A stretch of 64,000 nucleotides of DNA from Arthrobacter ulcerisalmonis (GTDB taxonomy: Bacteria; Actinomycetota; Actinomycetes; Actinomycetales; Micrococcaceae). Positions 57,288-64,000 of the stretch are shown here, piece after piece. The position numbers and the translations under genes were made by a program. The notes beneath the pieces were generated by a model. It did not search any database and was not told the origin of the DNA. It saw only the letters and a program-made list of their open reading frames with translations. The stretch lies in contig NZ_UXAU01000038.1 in assembly GCF_900609065.1 (NCBI RefSeq), positions 274,232 through 338,231 of the forward strand. The letters run 5' to 3'. The number at the start of each line of letters is the position of its first letter. The first letter of the stretch is position 1.

Positions 57288-57698
57288 ATGGCGATGATAC
57301 GAGTTTCAGAGGCCGCCCGGTTCCTGGGCGTCAGCGACGACACCATCCGGCGGTGGACCGAGAACGGGACCTTGACCGCGCAGAAGGACACCTCTGGTCG
57401 ATTGGCCGTGGATGGCCTGGAACTCGCGCACCTGGCGCGTGAACAAGCCCAGCTACCGGAAGATCCCACCAAGGTGGGGAGGTCCGCCCGGAACCGGTTC
57501 GTTGGCTTGGTCACCGGAATCACGGCCGACAAGGTCATGGCGCAGGTAGAACTCCAATGCGGCCCGTTCAGGGTGGTGTCACTGATGAGCAGTGAAGCCG
57601 TCCGCGAACTCGGGCTGGAGTTGGGCTCCGTGGCCACCGCAGTTGTCAAAGCCACCACCGTCATTATCGAAACTCCTCAGGGAAAGAGCATCATATGA
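57288..57698 (+). CDS. HTH-Mop molybdenum-binding regulator/storage protein
   Basis: A 136-residue protein. An excisionase/MerR-like helix-turn-helix (ARFLGVSDDTIRRWTENG, about 9-26) is joined to a C-terminal Mop/TOBE molybdate-binding domain (NRFVGLVTGITADKVMAQVELQ, AVVKATTVIIETP). It overlaps modA by four bases, so it is probably the molybdate-responsive regulator of modABC. Confidence 0.88.
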   Translation: MAMIRVSEAARFLGVSDDTIRRWTENGTLTAQKDTSGRLAVDGLELAHLAREQAQLPEDPTKVGRSARNRFVGLVTGITADKVMAQVELQCGPFRVVSLMSSEAVRELGLELGSVATAVVKATTVIIETPQGKSII

Positions 57699-58492
57699 AC
57701 ACCGCCCGCACTGCCGCCACGTCCCTCCTGGCCGCTGGCGCCCTTGCCGTCAGCCTGAGCGGCTGCGCTGGATCCAGCACTCCCGCCACCAGCTCCAACG
57801 CCGCCTCCCCCACGCTGTCCGGCACCGTGACGGTCTTCGCTGCCGCCTCGCTGAAAGCCACGTTCAGCAAGATCGCCGCCGACTTCGAGGCAGCCAACCC
57901 CGGGACCAAGGTCACGCTCAGCTTCGCGGGCTCCTCGGACCTGGTCACGCAGATCACCCAGGGAGCGCCAGCCGACGTCTTCGCATCAGCCGACACCAAG
58001 AACATGACCAAGCTGTCGGACGCGAAGCTGATCGACGGATCGCCGACCAATTTCGCCACTAACGTCCTGGAAATCGCCGTCCCGCCCAGCAACCCGGCCA
58101 ACATCACCTCGTTTGCCGACCTGGCCAAGCCGGATGCGAAAGTAGTTGTCTGTGCCCCGCAGGTTCCGTGCGGGTCTGCCACGGAGGCCATCGAGAAAGC
58201 CACCGGGACCACCCTGTCCCCCGTCAGCGAGGAATCGTCCGTCACCGATGTCCTGGGCAAGGTCACATCCGGCGAGGCCGACGCCGGATTGGTCTACGTG
58301 ACCGACGTCAAGGCCGCCGGCGAAAAGGTCAAGGGTGTCCCCTTCGCCGAGTCGGACAAGGCTGTCAACACCTACCCCATTGCCGGGGTTGGCGCCAGCA
58401 GCAACAAAGAGTTGGCCAAGGCCTTCATTGCCGCGGTGACCAGCGCCGAGGGCAAGAAGGTCCTCACCACCGCGGGCTTCGGCACCCCGTAA
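57695..58492 (+). CDS. modA: Molybdate-binding lipoprotein
   Basis: A 265-residue substrate-binding protein with a lipobox (LSLSGC, Cys24). Mature region: VTVFAAASLKATFSKIA and SFAGSSDLVTQI (oxyanion-binding serines), GAPADVFASAD, and DAGLVYVTDVKAAG near the end. It captures molybdate or tungstate outside the membrane for ModBC. Confidence 0.95.
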   Translation: MNTARTAATSLLAAGALAVSLSGCAGSSTPATSSNAASPTLSGTVTVFAAASLKATFSKIAADFEAANPGTKVTLSFAGSSDLVTQITQGAPADVFASADTKNMTKLSDAKLIDGSPTNFATNVLEIAVPPSNPANITSFADLAKPDAKVVVCAPQVPCGSATEAIEKATGTTLSPVSEESSVTDVLGKVTSGEADAGLVYVTDVKAAGEKVKGVPFAESDKAVNTYPIAGVGASSNKELAKAFIAAVTSAEGKKVLTTAGFGTP

Positions 58493-58501
58493 CCTTGGGG
58501 G

Positions 58502-59320
58502 ATGCCATCACGACGTAGGGCCGGATACACCGGTGTTCCGCCCTGGATCTACGCTATCGCGGCAGCAGGAGCCTTGTTTGTCCTGCTGCCGCTGGCGGCC
58601 ATGGTGGCCAAGGTCAACTGGGCCCAATTCTTTCCACTGATCACCTCCGAGTCCTCGCTGACGGCGCTGGGGTTGAGCCTGCGCACATCGGCTGCCAGCA
58701 CCGTCCTCTGCATTGTGTTTGGCGTTCCGCTGGCACTTGCCCTGGCGCGCGGTTCCTTCCCAGGTCAACGCCTCCTCCGCGCCTTCGTGCTCCTGCCCTT
58801 GGTTTTGCCCCCGGTGGTGGGCGGCATTGCGCTGCTCTATACCTTTGGCCGCCAAGGCCTGTTGGGGAAGTCGCTTGAGCTGGCGGGAATCCAGATCGCC
58901 TTCTCCACCACCGCCGTCGTGCTGGCCCAGACTTTTGTTGCGCTGCCCTTCCTGGTGGTGAGCCTGGAAGGCGCGCTGCGGACGGCCGGCACCCGGTACG
59001 AAGCGGTGGCAGCGACCCTTGGGGCCCGTCCCACCACCGTGCTGCGACGGGTGAGCCTCCCCCTGGTCCTCCCGGGGCTGGCATCCGGAGCTGTGCTCTC
59101 CTTTGCGCGCTGCCTCGGCGAGTTCGGTGCCACCCTCACGTTTGCCGGCAGCCTACAGGGCGTGACCCGGACATTGCCGCTGGAGATCTACCTGCAGCGC
59201 GAAACTGACGCGGACGCCGCCGTCGCGCTTTCCCTGGTCCTGGTGGCGGTGGCCGTCGCCGTCGTGGGCCTCTCCTTCCGCCGCGCCCGCACGGAACCGG
59301 CCATGGGGAGCCAGGCATGA
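58502..59320 (+). CDS. modB: Molybdate ABC transporter permease
   Basis: A 272-residue permease with about six helices and the EAA loop ([22 protein letters not shown], about 178-200). It starts at ATG 58502, 9 bp after modA, and its stop overlaps modC by four bases (ATGA). Confidence 0.94.
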   Translation: MPSRRRAGYTGVPPWIYAIAAAGALFVLLPLAAMVAKVNWAQFFPLITSESSLTALGLSLRTSAASTVLCIVFGVPLALALARGSFPGQRLLRAFVLLPLVLPPVVGGIALLYTFGRQGLLGKSLELAGIQIAFSTTAVVLAQTFVALPFLVVSLEGALRTAGTRYEAVAATLGARPTTVLRRVSLPLVLPGLASGAVLSFARCLGEFGATLTFAGSLQGVTRTLPLEIYLQRETDADAAVALSLVLVAVAVAVVGLSFRRARTEPAMGSQA

Positions 59321-60366
59321 CCTTGACGCTGACTGCCGCCCTCGCCGCCCGCAACTTTGAGGTCACTGTGACGCTCGCCCCGGGCGAGACCCTTGCAGTG
59401 CTGGGCCCCAACGGCGCCGGGAAATCCACCCTGCTGGACATCATTGCCGGGCTGCTCAGGCCCGATTCCGGCCAGGCGGTCCTCAGCGGGAAGACGTTGT
59501 TCACGCTCGACGACGGCCGTGGCGCGTTCGTCCCGCCGCATGCCAGGGGCACTGCGTTGTTGGCGCAGGAACCGCTGCTGTTCCCGCACCTGAGCGTGCT
59601 GGAAAACGTGGCGTTCGGGCCCCGGTCCGCGGGCATCAGCCGGCGCGAGGCGCACCAGACCGCCAGTCATTGGCTGGCCGAGGTCGATGCCACGGAGTTT
59701 GCGGGACGGCGGCCGGGCCAGCTCTCGGGTGGGCAGGCCCAGCGCGTTGCCGTTGCCCGGGCGCTGGCGACCAATCCCGAACTTCTGCTTCTCGATGAGC
59801 CAATGGCCGCACTGGATGTCCACGCGGCGCCGCTGCTGCGCCGGCTGCTCAAGCGCGTCCTGGCCAACCGGTTGGCCATCATCATCACCCACGACGTCCT
59901 GGACGCCTACATGCTGGCGGACCAGGTGATTGTGGTGGAGGACGGCCATATCACCGAACAGGGGCGCACCCGTGAGGTACTGGCGAAGCCTCGCAGCCGT
60001 TTCGCCGCCGGACTGTCCGGGCTGAACCTGCTCACCGGCACCATCACCGCCGATGGGTTGATCGCCGACGACGGCATGGCCATTGTGGGACTGCTGGGAG
60101 ATGGCGCCGTTCCCGGCGACGCCGGGGCAGCAACGTTTCCGCCTGCAGCGGTGTCGATCTACCTGGGTGCCGAACATGGCAGCCCGCGCAACACATTCCA
60201 GGTCACCGTCACCGACCTGGAGCCACACGGCGACCTGATCCGGGTGCGGGCAGGGAACCTTGCCGCGGACATTACGCCCGCGGCCGCCGCTGAACTGGGC
60301 TTGGCGCCAGGGACCGGCGTTTACTTCGTCATCAAAGCAACAGCGGTTGCCGTCTATCCGGCCTGA
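59317..60366 (+). CDS. modC: Molybdate ABC transporter ATPase
   Basis: A 349-residue ATPase with Walker [10 protein letters not shown] (about 30-38), signature LSGGQAQR, Walker [13 protein letters not shown] and a C-terminal Mop/TOBE domain (about 275-349, AVSIYLG and [12 protein letters not shown]). The end overlaps the convergent TetR gene by 13 bp. Confidence 0.95.
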   Translation: MTLTLTAALAARNFEVTVTLAPGETLAVLGPNGAGKSTLLDIIAGLLRPDSGQAVLSGKTLFTLDDGRGAFVPPHARGTALLAQEPLLFPHLSVLENVAFGPRSAGISRREAHQTASHWLAEVDATEFAGRRPGQLSGGQAQRVAVARALATNPELLLLDEPMAALDVHAAPLLRRLLKRVLANRLAIIITHDVLDAYMLADQVIVVEDGHITEQGRTREVLAKPRSRFAAGLSGLNLLTGTITADGLIADDGMAIVGLLGDGAVPGDAGAATFPPAAVSIYLGAEHGSPRNTFQVTVTDLEPHGDLIRVRAGNLAADITPAAAAELGLAPGTGVYFVIKATAVAVYPA

Positions 60367-61070
60367 ACTGGCACCCCGTCAACCGTGTCCGGCACACCCT
60401 TTCCAAGGCCACCGAGCAGGATGCTGAGGCCCTGGTCCAGTTCGTTCTCGCCGTCGTATTCCAGGAGCTGGGGGGCGAGGCTGCGGAGGTTGGGGAAATC
60501 GCGGAGGGGCAGAAGATGAAGGCCAAGCCGCAGCACGGCCTCGCTTTCCTCCGGGTCGGCGACCAGTTCCTGTAGCTCATTGAGGATGTGACCGTGAAGG
60601 AACCCGTAGAACGTGCGGTAAACGTGGAGAGCGTCAGTGGGGCCGAAGCCCGCGCCGATCAGGATCCTGAGGATCTGCTCCACCGGCCGCAAAGTTCCCG
60701 CGGGACGCAAGCCCAGTGGCGTGGACAGGGGTCCGGTCACCAACAGCGGCACCACGTTGGGGTGCAGCAGGCAGACGCGGCGCAGCTCATGGGCCATGGC
60801 GCGGAGTTGACTCCGCCAGTCCGCGTCTTCCGCGAAAATTTCCACTTCGTCCAACACCAGTTCGGTGATGCCTGCCAGGAGATCTTTCCGGTTGGCCGCG
60901 TAGCGGTAGACGGTCATGGGATCCCGGCCAAGAACCTGGCCGAGCCGGCGCATACTCAGCGCCTCAAGGCCATGCTCATCCACCAGGTCCAGCGCCGCGC
61001 CCAGCACGGCCCGGCGATCCAACCGGACTGTCGTTCCTGACGCTTGTATCGCTGACTCCTCGCGATCCAT
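60354..61070 (-). CDS. TetR-family regulator
   Basis: A 238-residue regulator. N-terminal HTH: ALDLVDEHGLEALSMRRLGQVLGRDPMTVYRY; C-terminal TetR_C-type ligand domain (LLHPNVVPLLVTGPL). Start ATG 61070. The palindrome at 61095-61108 lies 25 bp upstream, so autoregulation and control of the divergent 61302 gene are likely. Confidence 0.9.
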   Translation of the reverse strand: MDREESAIQASGTTVRLDRRAVLGAALDLVDEHGLEALSMRRLGQVLGRDPMTVYRYAANRKDLLAGITELVLDEVEIFAEDADWRSQLRAMAHELRRVCLLHPNVVPLLVTGPLSTPLGLRPAGTLRPVEQILRILIGAGFGPTDALHVYRTFYGFLHGHILNELQELVADPEESEAVLRLGLHLLPLRDFPNLRSLAPQLLEYDGENELDQGLSILLGGLGKGVPDTVDGVPVQAG

Positions 61071-61094
61071 TTCGCACCCCTTGTTTTCGAAAAT

Positions 61095-61108
61095 GTGTAG
61101 GCCTACAC
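61095..61108. promoter_or_regulatory. Palindromic TetR operator candidate
   Basis: GTGTAGGCCTACAC is a perfect 14-bp palindrome in the 231-bp divergent region between the TetR gene (start 61070) and the small gene at 61302. A second, spaced dyad CGGTG-N5-CACCG lies at 61144-61158. Confidence 0.65.
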
Positions 61109-61301
61109 TGTAGACATACGCTGGCAGCTACGGCCGGTGTTTACGGTGTAGATCACCGGAATTCAGTGTAGTTGCAGCCGGATTCTTCCGCTAGCAGCCG
61201 CGCCCGTGAGGCCCACCCCGTCCAAGGTGGCCCCGCCGCAGATCGCATTGCTGGCTAGGGTCAGATGACCCGGCAGTGCAATCCTTACCGAGAGAAAAGC
61301 C

Positions 61302-61553
61302 ATGGCAGTTTCACATTTCGACCGCTTTCTCATCGAAGCCACCACTCCCGATCTTGATCCAACGCATCGCCTGTCGGAGGACCAGCTTTATGGCCTCTAC
61401 GTCAGCTGGTGCCGGCTCAATCACCGACTCCCCGCCACTGATGCGGACTTTCGGGCAGCTACGCGGCAACATCACGGTCACGTGTCCAGGCGTCGCATGA
61501 CCGGGCCTGCTGCTGCAGACTACATTTTGGCCACGTACCCCGTCATGATCTGA
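61302..61553 (+). CDS. Small hypothetical protein
   Basis: An 83-residue basic soluble protein divergent from the TetR gene. It begins MAVSHFDRFLIEATTP and has a helical middle (LSEDQLYGLYVSWCRLNHRLP), reminiscent of winged-helix or phage-type small proteins, but no family can be named. ATG 61302 has a GAGAGAAAAG ribosome-binding site. Confidence 0.6.
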   Translation: MAVSHFDRFLIEATTPDLDPTHRLSEDQLYGLYVSWCRLNHRLPATDADFRAATRQHHGHVSRRRMTGPAAADYILATYPVMI

Positions 61554-61581
61554 CGGCCCGGCACCTGGAAGGGGAGCGCCC

Positions 61582-62025
61582 ATGTCCAGCTATCCAGACC
61601 CAGAGCGGGATGGCTCCCTACAGCCGGCCGACTCCCCCGTTGGCACCAGTCCATGGTGCGCAACGTGCATGACGGATGAATACCTGATGCTGCACTCCAT
61701 CGAATCGGTGGGCGCGCACACCGGGGCCCTTTTGGTGCACGTCACCTATACCTGCGCCGTGTGCGGACACTTCGGCGCCCACGCCGCACCGTTCCGCCAG
61801 GTAGCGACGCTTTTGAATGAGAGTGAACTCGTCCCGGGCGTGCTGCACTTCGGCGATACCTACATGCACTGCGGGCAGCCCATGGCCGAAGCTGGCGCCT
61901 CCAGGTACACCGTCCAGTCACCCACCTCGACGTTGGATCAACCAGGGTCTGCGCTGGCCGACGTCGTCCTGCCCACCCGGGCGCTGCGGTGCGCGTGCGG
62001 GTTCAGGATTGAGCTACCGGGCTAG
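61582..62025 (+). CDS. Zinc-ribbon-like hypothetical protein
   Basis: A 147-residue protein with paired cysteine knuckles: CATC near residue 26, CAVCG near 59, HCGQPM near 94 and CACGF near the C-terminus. These suggest one or two structural zinc sites. It follows the 83-residue gene by 28 bp and has a GGAAGGGGAG ribosome-binding site. Its last 23 bases overlap the convergent TetR gene. Confidence 0.65.
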   Translation: MSSYPDPERDGSLQPADSPVGTSPWCATCMTDEYLMLHSIESVGAHTGALLVHVTYTCAVCGHFGAHAAPFRQVATLLNESELVPGVLHFGDTYMHCGQPMAEAGASRYTVQSPTSTLDQPGSALADVVLPTRALRCACGFRIELPG

Positions 62026-62701
62026 GATTTTCGCCAGTTGCCAGGGGCTCGAGGGAGGCCAGGACGAGGTCAAGGCCGAAGACGAACTCCTCCGCCGGGT
62101 CGTAGTCGGCAGCCACGAGTGCCGCGGCGGACTCGTTGAGGTAGGGGAACTGGTCAGAAGGAAGCTGGGGAAGGTAGACGGCCTCGCCCATGCCTGCGAA
62201 CTCGGCGGCAGTGTCGAAGGGCAGGCTGGCTTCCTGCAGGGCGTACCCGTAGACGAGACTATCGAGCAACCAGTTGGCGTGCGTCGCCATGAGCACCGAG
62301 AAGCCAGCCCGTCGTAGGCAAGCGGTGACCGCTTCGTGGTGGCGGAGGTTTGCGGGTCCGGGCGATGTCCGCGACTCCATCAGGCCGATCGCCCACGGGT
62401 GGCGCGCCAGGACCTGACGTGCAGAGATGGCTCGGTGTCGCATCGCCGACCGCCAGTCGGTCTCCTCAGGCGGGAGCTCGATCTCGTCGAAGACGACGTC
62501 GATCATGGCGTCTAGCAGTTCGTCCTTGTTCGCCACATAGTGATAGAGCGACATCGCCCCGGCGCCAAGCGCACCAGCCAGCCGGCGCATGCTCAGCCCG
62601 TCGACTCCCTCGGTGTCGGCGAGCCGGACCGCTTCTTCCACCATTCGCTGTCTACTGAGCCCAGCTACTGATGTGACCTGGCGTTGTTCCTTCGCAGCCA
62701 C
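62003..62701 (-). CDS. TetR-family regulator
   Basis: A 232-residue regulator with HTH AVRLADTEGVDGLSMRRLAGALGAGAMSLYHYV and a TetR_C-type effector domain. GTG 62701 was chosen over the longer frame because of the AAGGAG ribosome-binding site. It is divergent from the membrane protein at 62825 and probably controls it. Confidence 0.88.
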   Translation of the reverse strand: MAAKEQRQVTSVAGLSRQRMVEEAVRLADTEGVDGLSMRRLAGALGAGAMSLYHYVANKDELLDAMIDVVFDEIELPPEETDWRSAMRHRAISARQVLARHPWAIGLMESRTSPGPANLRHHEAVTACLRRAGFSVLMATHANWLLDSLVYGYALQEASLPFDTAAEFAGMGEAVYLPQLPSDQFPYLNESAAALVAADYDPAEEFVFGLDLVLASLEPLATGENPSPVAQS

Positions 62702-62735
62702 GGATCTCCTTACTCTTCTCAAAAGCTTGACAATA

Positions 62736-62784
62736 GTACAGCGTACGCTCAAGGTTACTCGTACAGCGTATGACGTACGGTGTA
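62736..62784. promoter_or_regulatory. Repeated TetR operator half-sites and promoter
   Basis: GTACAGCGTA occurs at 62736-62745 and 62761-62770, with a variant, GTACGGTGTA, at 62775-62784. The first lies within the palindromic AGCGTACGCT. A TTGACA -35-like box at 62728-62733 sits just upstream, so binding would block transcription of the 62825 gene. Confidence 0.5.
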
Positions 62785-62824
62785 CGAGCCCGTGAAAGCG
62801 CGGCTCCTATTGGAGGAGGCTTCT

Positions 62825-63583
62825 GTGGGAAGAGAACAGGGATTCAGTGCGGCTACTCGCCTGGAGCCGGAAGCGAGTCCGGCCGGGGTGCCGGCGATGC
62901 GGATTGTCGGAATAACCGCGATTGCCCTTGCCGTGTCGATGGTGATCCAGAACGCGATGTTTATGGCGACTGATGCTCCAGGCTACGGGGACCCGATCGA
63001 GGAGGTCTTTGCCTGGCATCGAGAGAACCGGACCGTGGTTGCCATCGCGGTCGCCCAGGAGGCGCTGCACATTCCGCTGCTGCTCGGGTTTTTGACCGGG
63101 CTCCACGGGCTCGTCGCGGGTCACGGAGGTGCTACCTGGTCGCGCCTCGCGGTGGCAGCGGGGGCGACTCTGTCGGCGATCTTCGCCCTGTACAGCGTCC
63201 TGTGGATCGGCGTCGCGCTTTCCGTGGGCGAGCACACCGAGCCGAACCCGACGTTCGAGCTGGCCTGGCTACTGCATGCAGCAGCGTTTGCGCTGGCGCT
63301 GCCGGCACTGGGCGCTACCTTTATCGGCGCTGCCCTGGCAGCGCATCAGAGTCGACTGACGCCGTCGTGGCAGCGCCTGCTCGGCGTGGCCGGAGGAAGC
63401 CTACTGCTCGCCGCCGGGGCGGCAAGTCTCGAGATCGCGGACGGCTCGCCACTCCTGTTTGTGGGCCTGCCCGGACTCGCCCTCTGGATCGTCTGGTTGC
63501 TGGCGACCGGCGTTCGGCTCGTGCGCGCTCGAACAACCGCCCGTCCTGACACCGCGTCCACAGCCGACGCCACTCGCGGATAA
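62825..63583 (+). CDS. Six-helix membrane protein of unknown function
   Basis: A 252-residue protein with about six hydrophobic segments (about 27-50, 70-95, 108-132, 148-175, 184-205, 210-228). No family is recognised with confidence. GTG 62825 follows a strong GGAGGAGG site at 62812-62819, ahead of the weaker ATG-less frame from 62780. Divergent TetR suggests substrate- or drug-inducible expression. Confidence 0.75.
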   Translation: MGREQGFSAATRLEPEASPAGVPAMRIVGITAIALAVSMVIQNAMFMATDAPGYGDPIEEVFAWHRENRTVVAIAVAQEALHIPLLLGFLTGLHGLVAGHGGATWSRLAVAAGATLSAIFALYSVLWIGVALSVGEHTEPNPTFELAWLLHAAAFALALPALGATFIGAALAAHQSRLTPSWQRLLGVAGGSLLLAAGAASLEIADGSPLLFVGLPGLALWIVWLLATGVRLVRARTTARPDTASTADATRG

Positions 63584-63868
63584 CCTGATGCTGGCGTCTT
63601 CGTGACGCCGTCGGCGATGCCCTCGATGCAGCCACCATCTTCGAACCCGAAGTCTGACTCACTGACCGGTCTTCCGTTCGCGGCGTCTCTTTGAGCGTTC
63701 TTGAGAACTTCGCTTTCTCGTAGAGATCGAGGATGGTCCGCAAGTGCGGGCCGCCCTCCACACGGTCATGAACCCAATGCCCGACACAACCGAGTTGGAT
63801 ACCCGCGGCTAGGCACACCACGTAGCCAGCGTCAGCGGGACCTGACAAAAGACTGACCAAACGTCAAC
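63584..63868. other. Stretch without a supported gene
   Basis: I see no gene I can support between the membrane protein and the terminator. A minus-strand frame begins with TTG at 63860 and runs to 63321, but the last part lies over the membrane protein and its N-terminus matches nothing I recognise. Confidence 0.5.
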
Positions 63869-63869
63869 G

Positions 63870-63897
63870 CAAAAACCCCTCTGACGAGGGGTTTTGC
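63870..63897. terminator. Strong bidirectional intrinsic terminator
   Basis: AAAACCCCTC-TGAC-GAGGGGTTTT is a 10-bp perfect stem with A- and T-tracts on both sides, so it can stop transcription in either direction. Confidence 0.9.
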
Positions 63898-63972
63898 TGT
63901 GCCTGAGCTGCCGCGGAGATCTCGGACAGTGGGCCCTCATAAAATGAGGGTCTACCGAAAGTAGAGATCAGC

Positions 63973-64000
63973 ATGACCGCATCACGGAAGCGATTTACCC
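63973..64000 (+). CDS. Start of a possible IS3-type transposase, cut by window edge
   Basis: Nine codons from ATG 63973 read MTASRKRFT. This resembles the opening of IS3-family OrfA proteins (basic, RKRF-T/S then helix-turn-helix). A hairpin CCCTCAT-AAA-ATGAGGG lies at 63934-63950, as might occur near an element end. Evidence is thin. Confidence 0.3.

Noticed and set aside
63321..63860. Minus-strand frame with TTG start near the window end
   Set aside because: No recognisable domain, no clear ribosome-binding site, and its second half is antisense to the membrane protein.

Overview
The window reads as chromosomal DNA of a high-GC Gram-positive actinobacterium of the Arthrobacter / Pseudarthrobacter / Paenarthrobacter group. 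The grounds are the protein families and gene order: dephospho-CoA kinase fused to a GrpB domain, DUF222-HNH nuclease, MndD-type homoprotocatechuate dioxygenase, a fused OleBC, frequent GTG/TTG starts and GC-rich third positions. No rRNA, tRNA or CRISPR array was found. Genus is an inference from family resemblance only.

Layout. (1) 1-6622: a stress or dormancy-type island with a metal P1B ATPase (cut by the window edge), two split-barrel flavin-binding (PPOX) proteins, two universal stress proteins, a double DUF4389 membrane protein and small membrane proteins. Three promoters carry sites resembling the mycobacterial DosR/DevR box. (2) 6667-21657: housekeeping genes (uvrB, coaE, an IMPACT/YigZ protein, rpsA, an Eis-like acetyltransferase, polA, PiT phosphate transporter) and a DUF222-HNH gene broken by two one-base insertions. 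(3) 21699-38515: a VOC protein; a kdpDE two-component pair divergent from a KimA-like potassium permease rather than kdpFABC; a YciO-like protein; a LigD polymerase-domain protein; an HrpB helicase; an acyl-CoA ligase; a stand-alone 5'-3' exonuclease; a flavin reductase; a fusion of GTP cyclohydrolase II to an acyl-CoA-dehydrogenase-fold flavin monooxygenase; and an ArfB-like rescue factor. (4) 38516-38895: two inverted arrays of a 32-bp repeat, each starting at the stop codon of one of the two flanking convergent genes.

(5) 38896-47404: an aromatic meta-cleavage cluster. A MobA-like FAD hydroxylase is divergent from hpaG-like / gntR / hpaE / hpaD / hpaH / hpaI. The likely route is: ring hydroxylation, extradiol cleavage of homoprotocatechuate (HpaD), semialdehyde oxidation (HpaE), isomerisation/decarboxylation (FAH-RraA fusion), hydration (HpaH) and aldol cleavage to pyruvate and succinic semialdehyde (HpaI). 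A GntR/FCD regulator sits inside the operon and a FadR-type operator lies on the predicted transcription start. A benE benzoate transporter nearby is broken.

(6) 47398-56467: a sugar-dehydrogenase-like lipoprotein, an SDR, a truncated esterase, a glycine-rich repeat protein, and oleD-oleBC-oleA for long-chain olefin synthesis, arranged with overlapping non-ATG starts. (7) 56625-64000: a TOPRIM protein, HTH-Mop plus modABC for molybdate uptake, two TetR regulators with palindromic operators, small zinc-ribbon and membrane proteins, a strong terminator, and possibly the left end of an IS3-like element.

The most unusual items are the stop-codon-anchored 32-bp arrays, the GTP cyclohydrolase II-monooxygenase fusion, the FAH-RraA fusion in the homoprotocatechuate operon, and the DosR-like box set.
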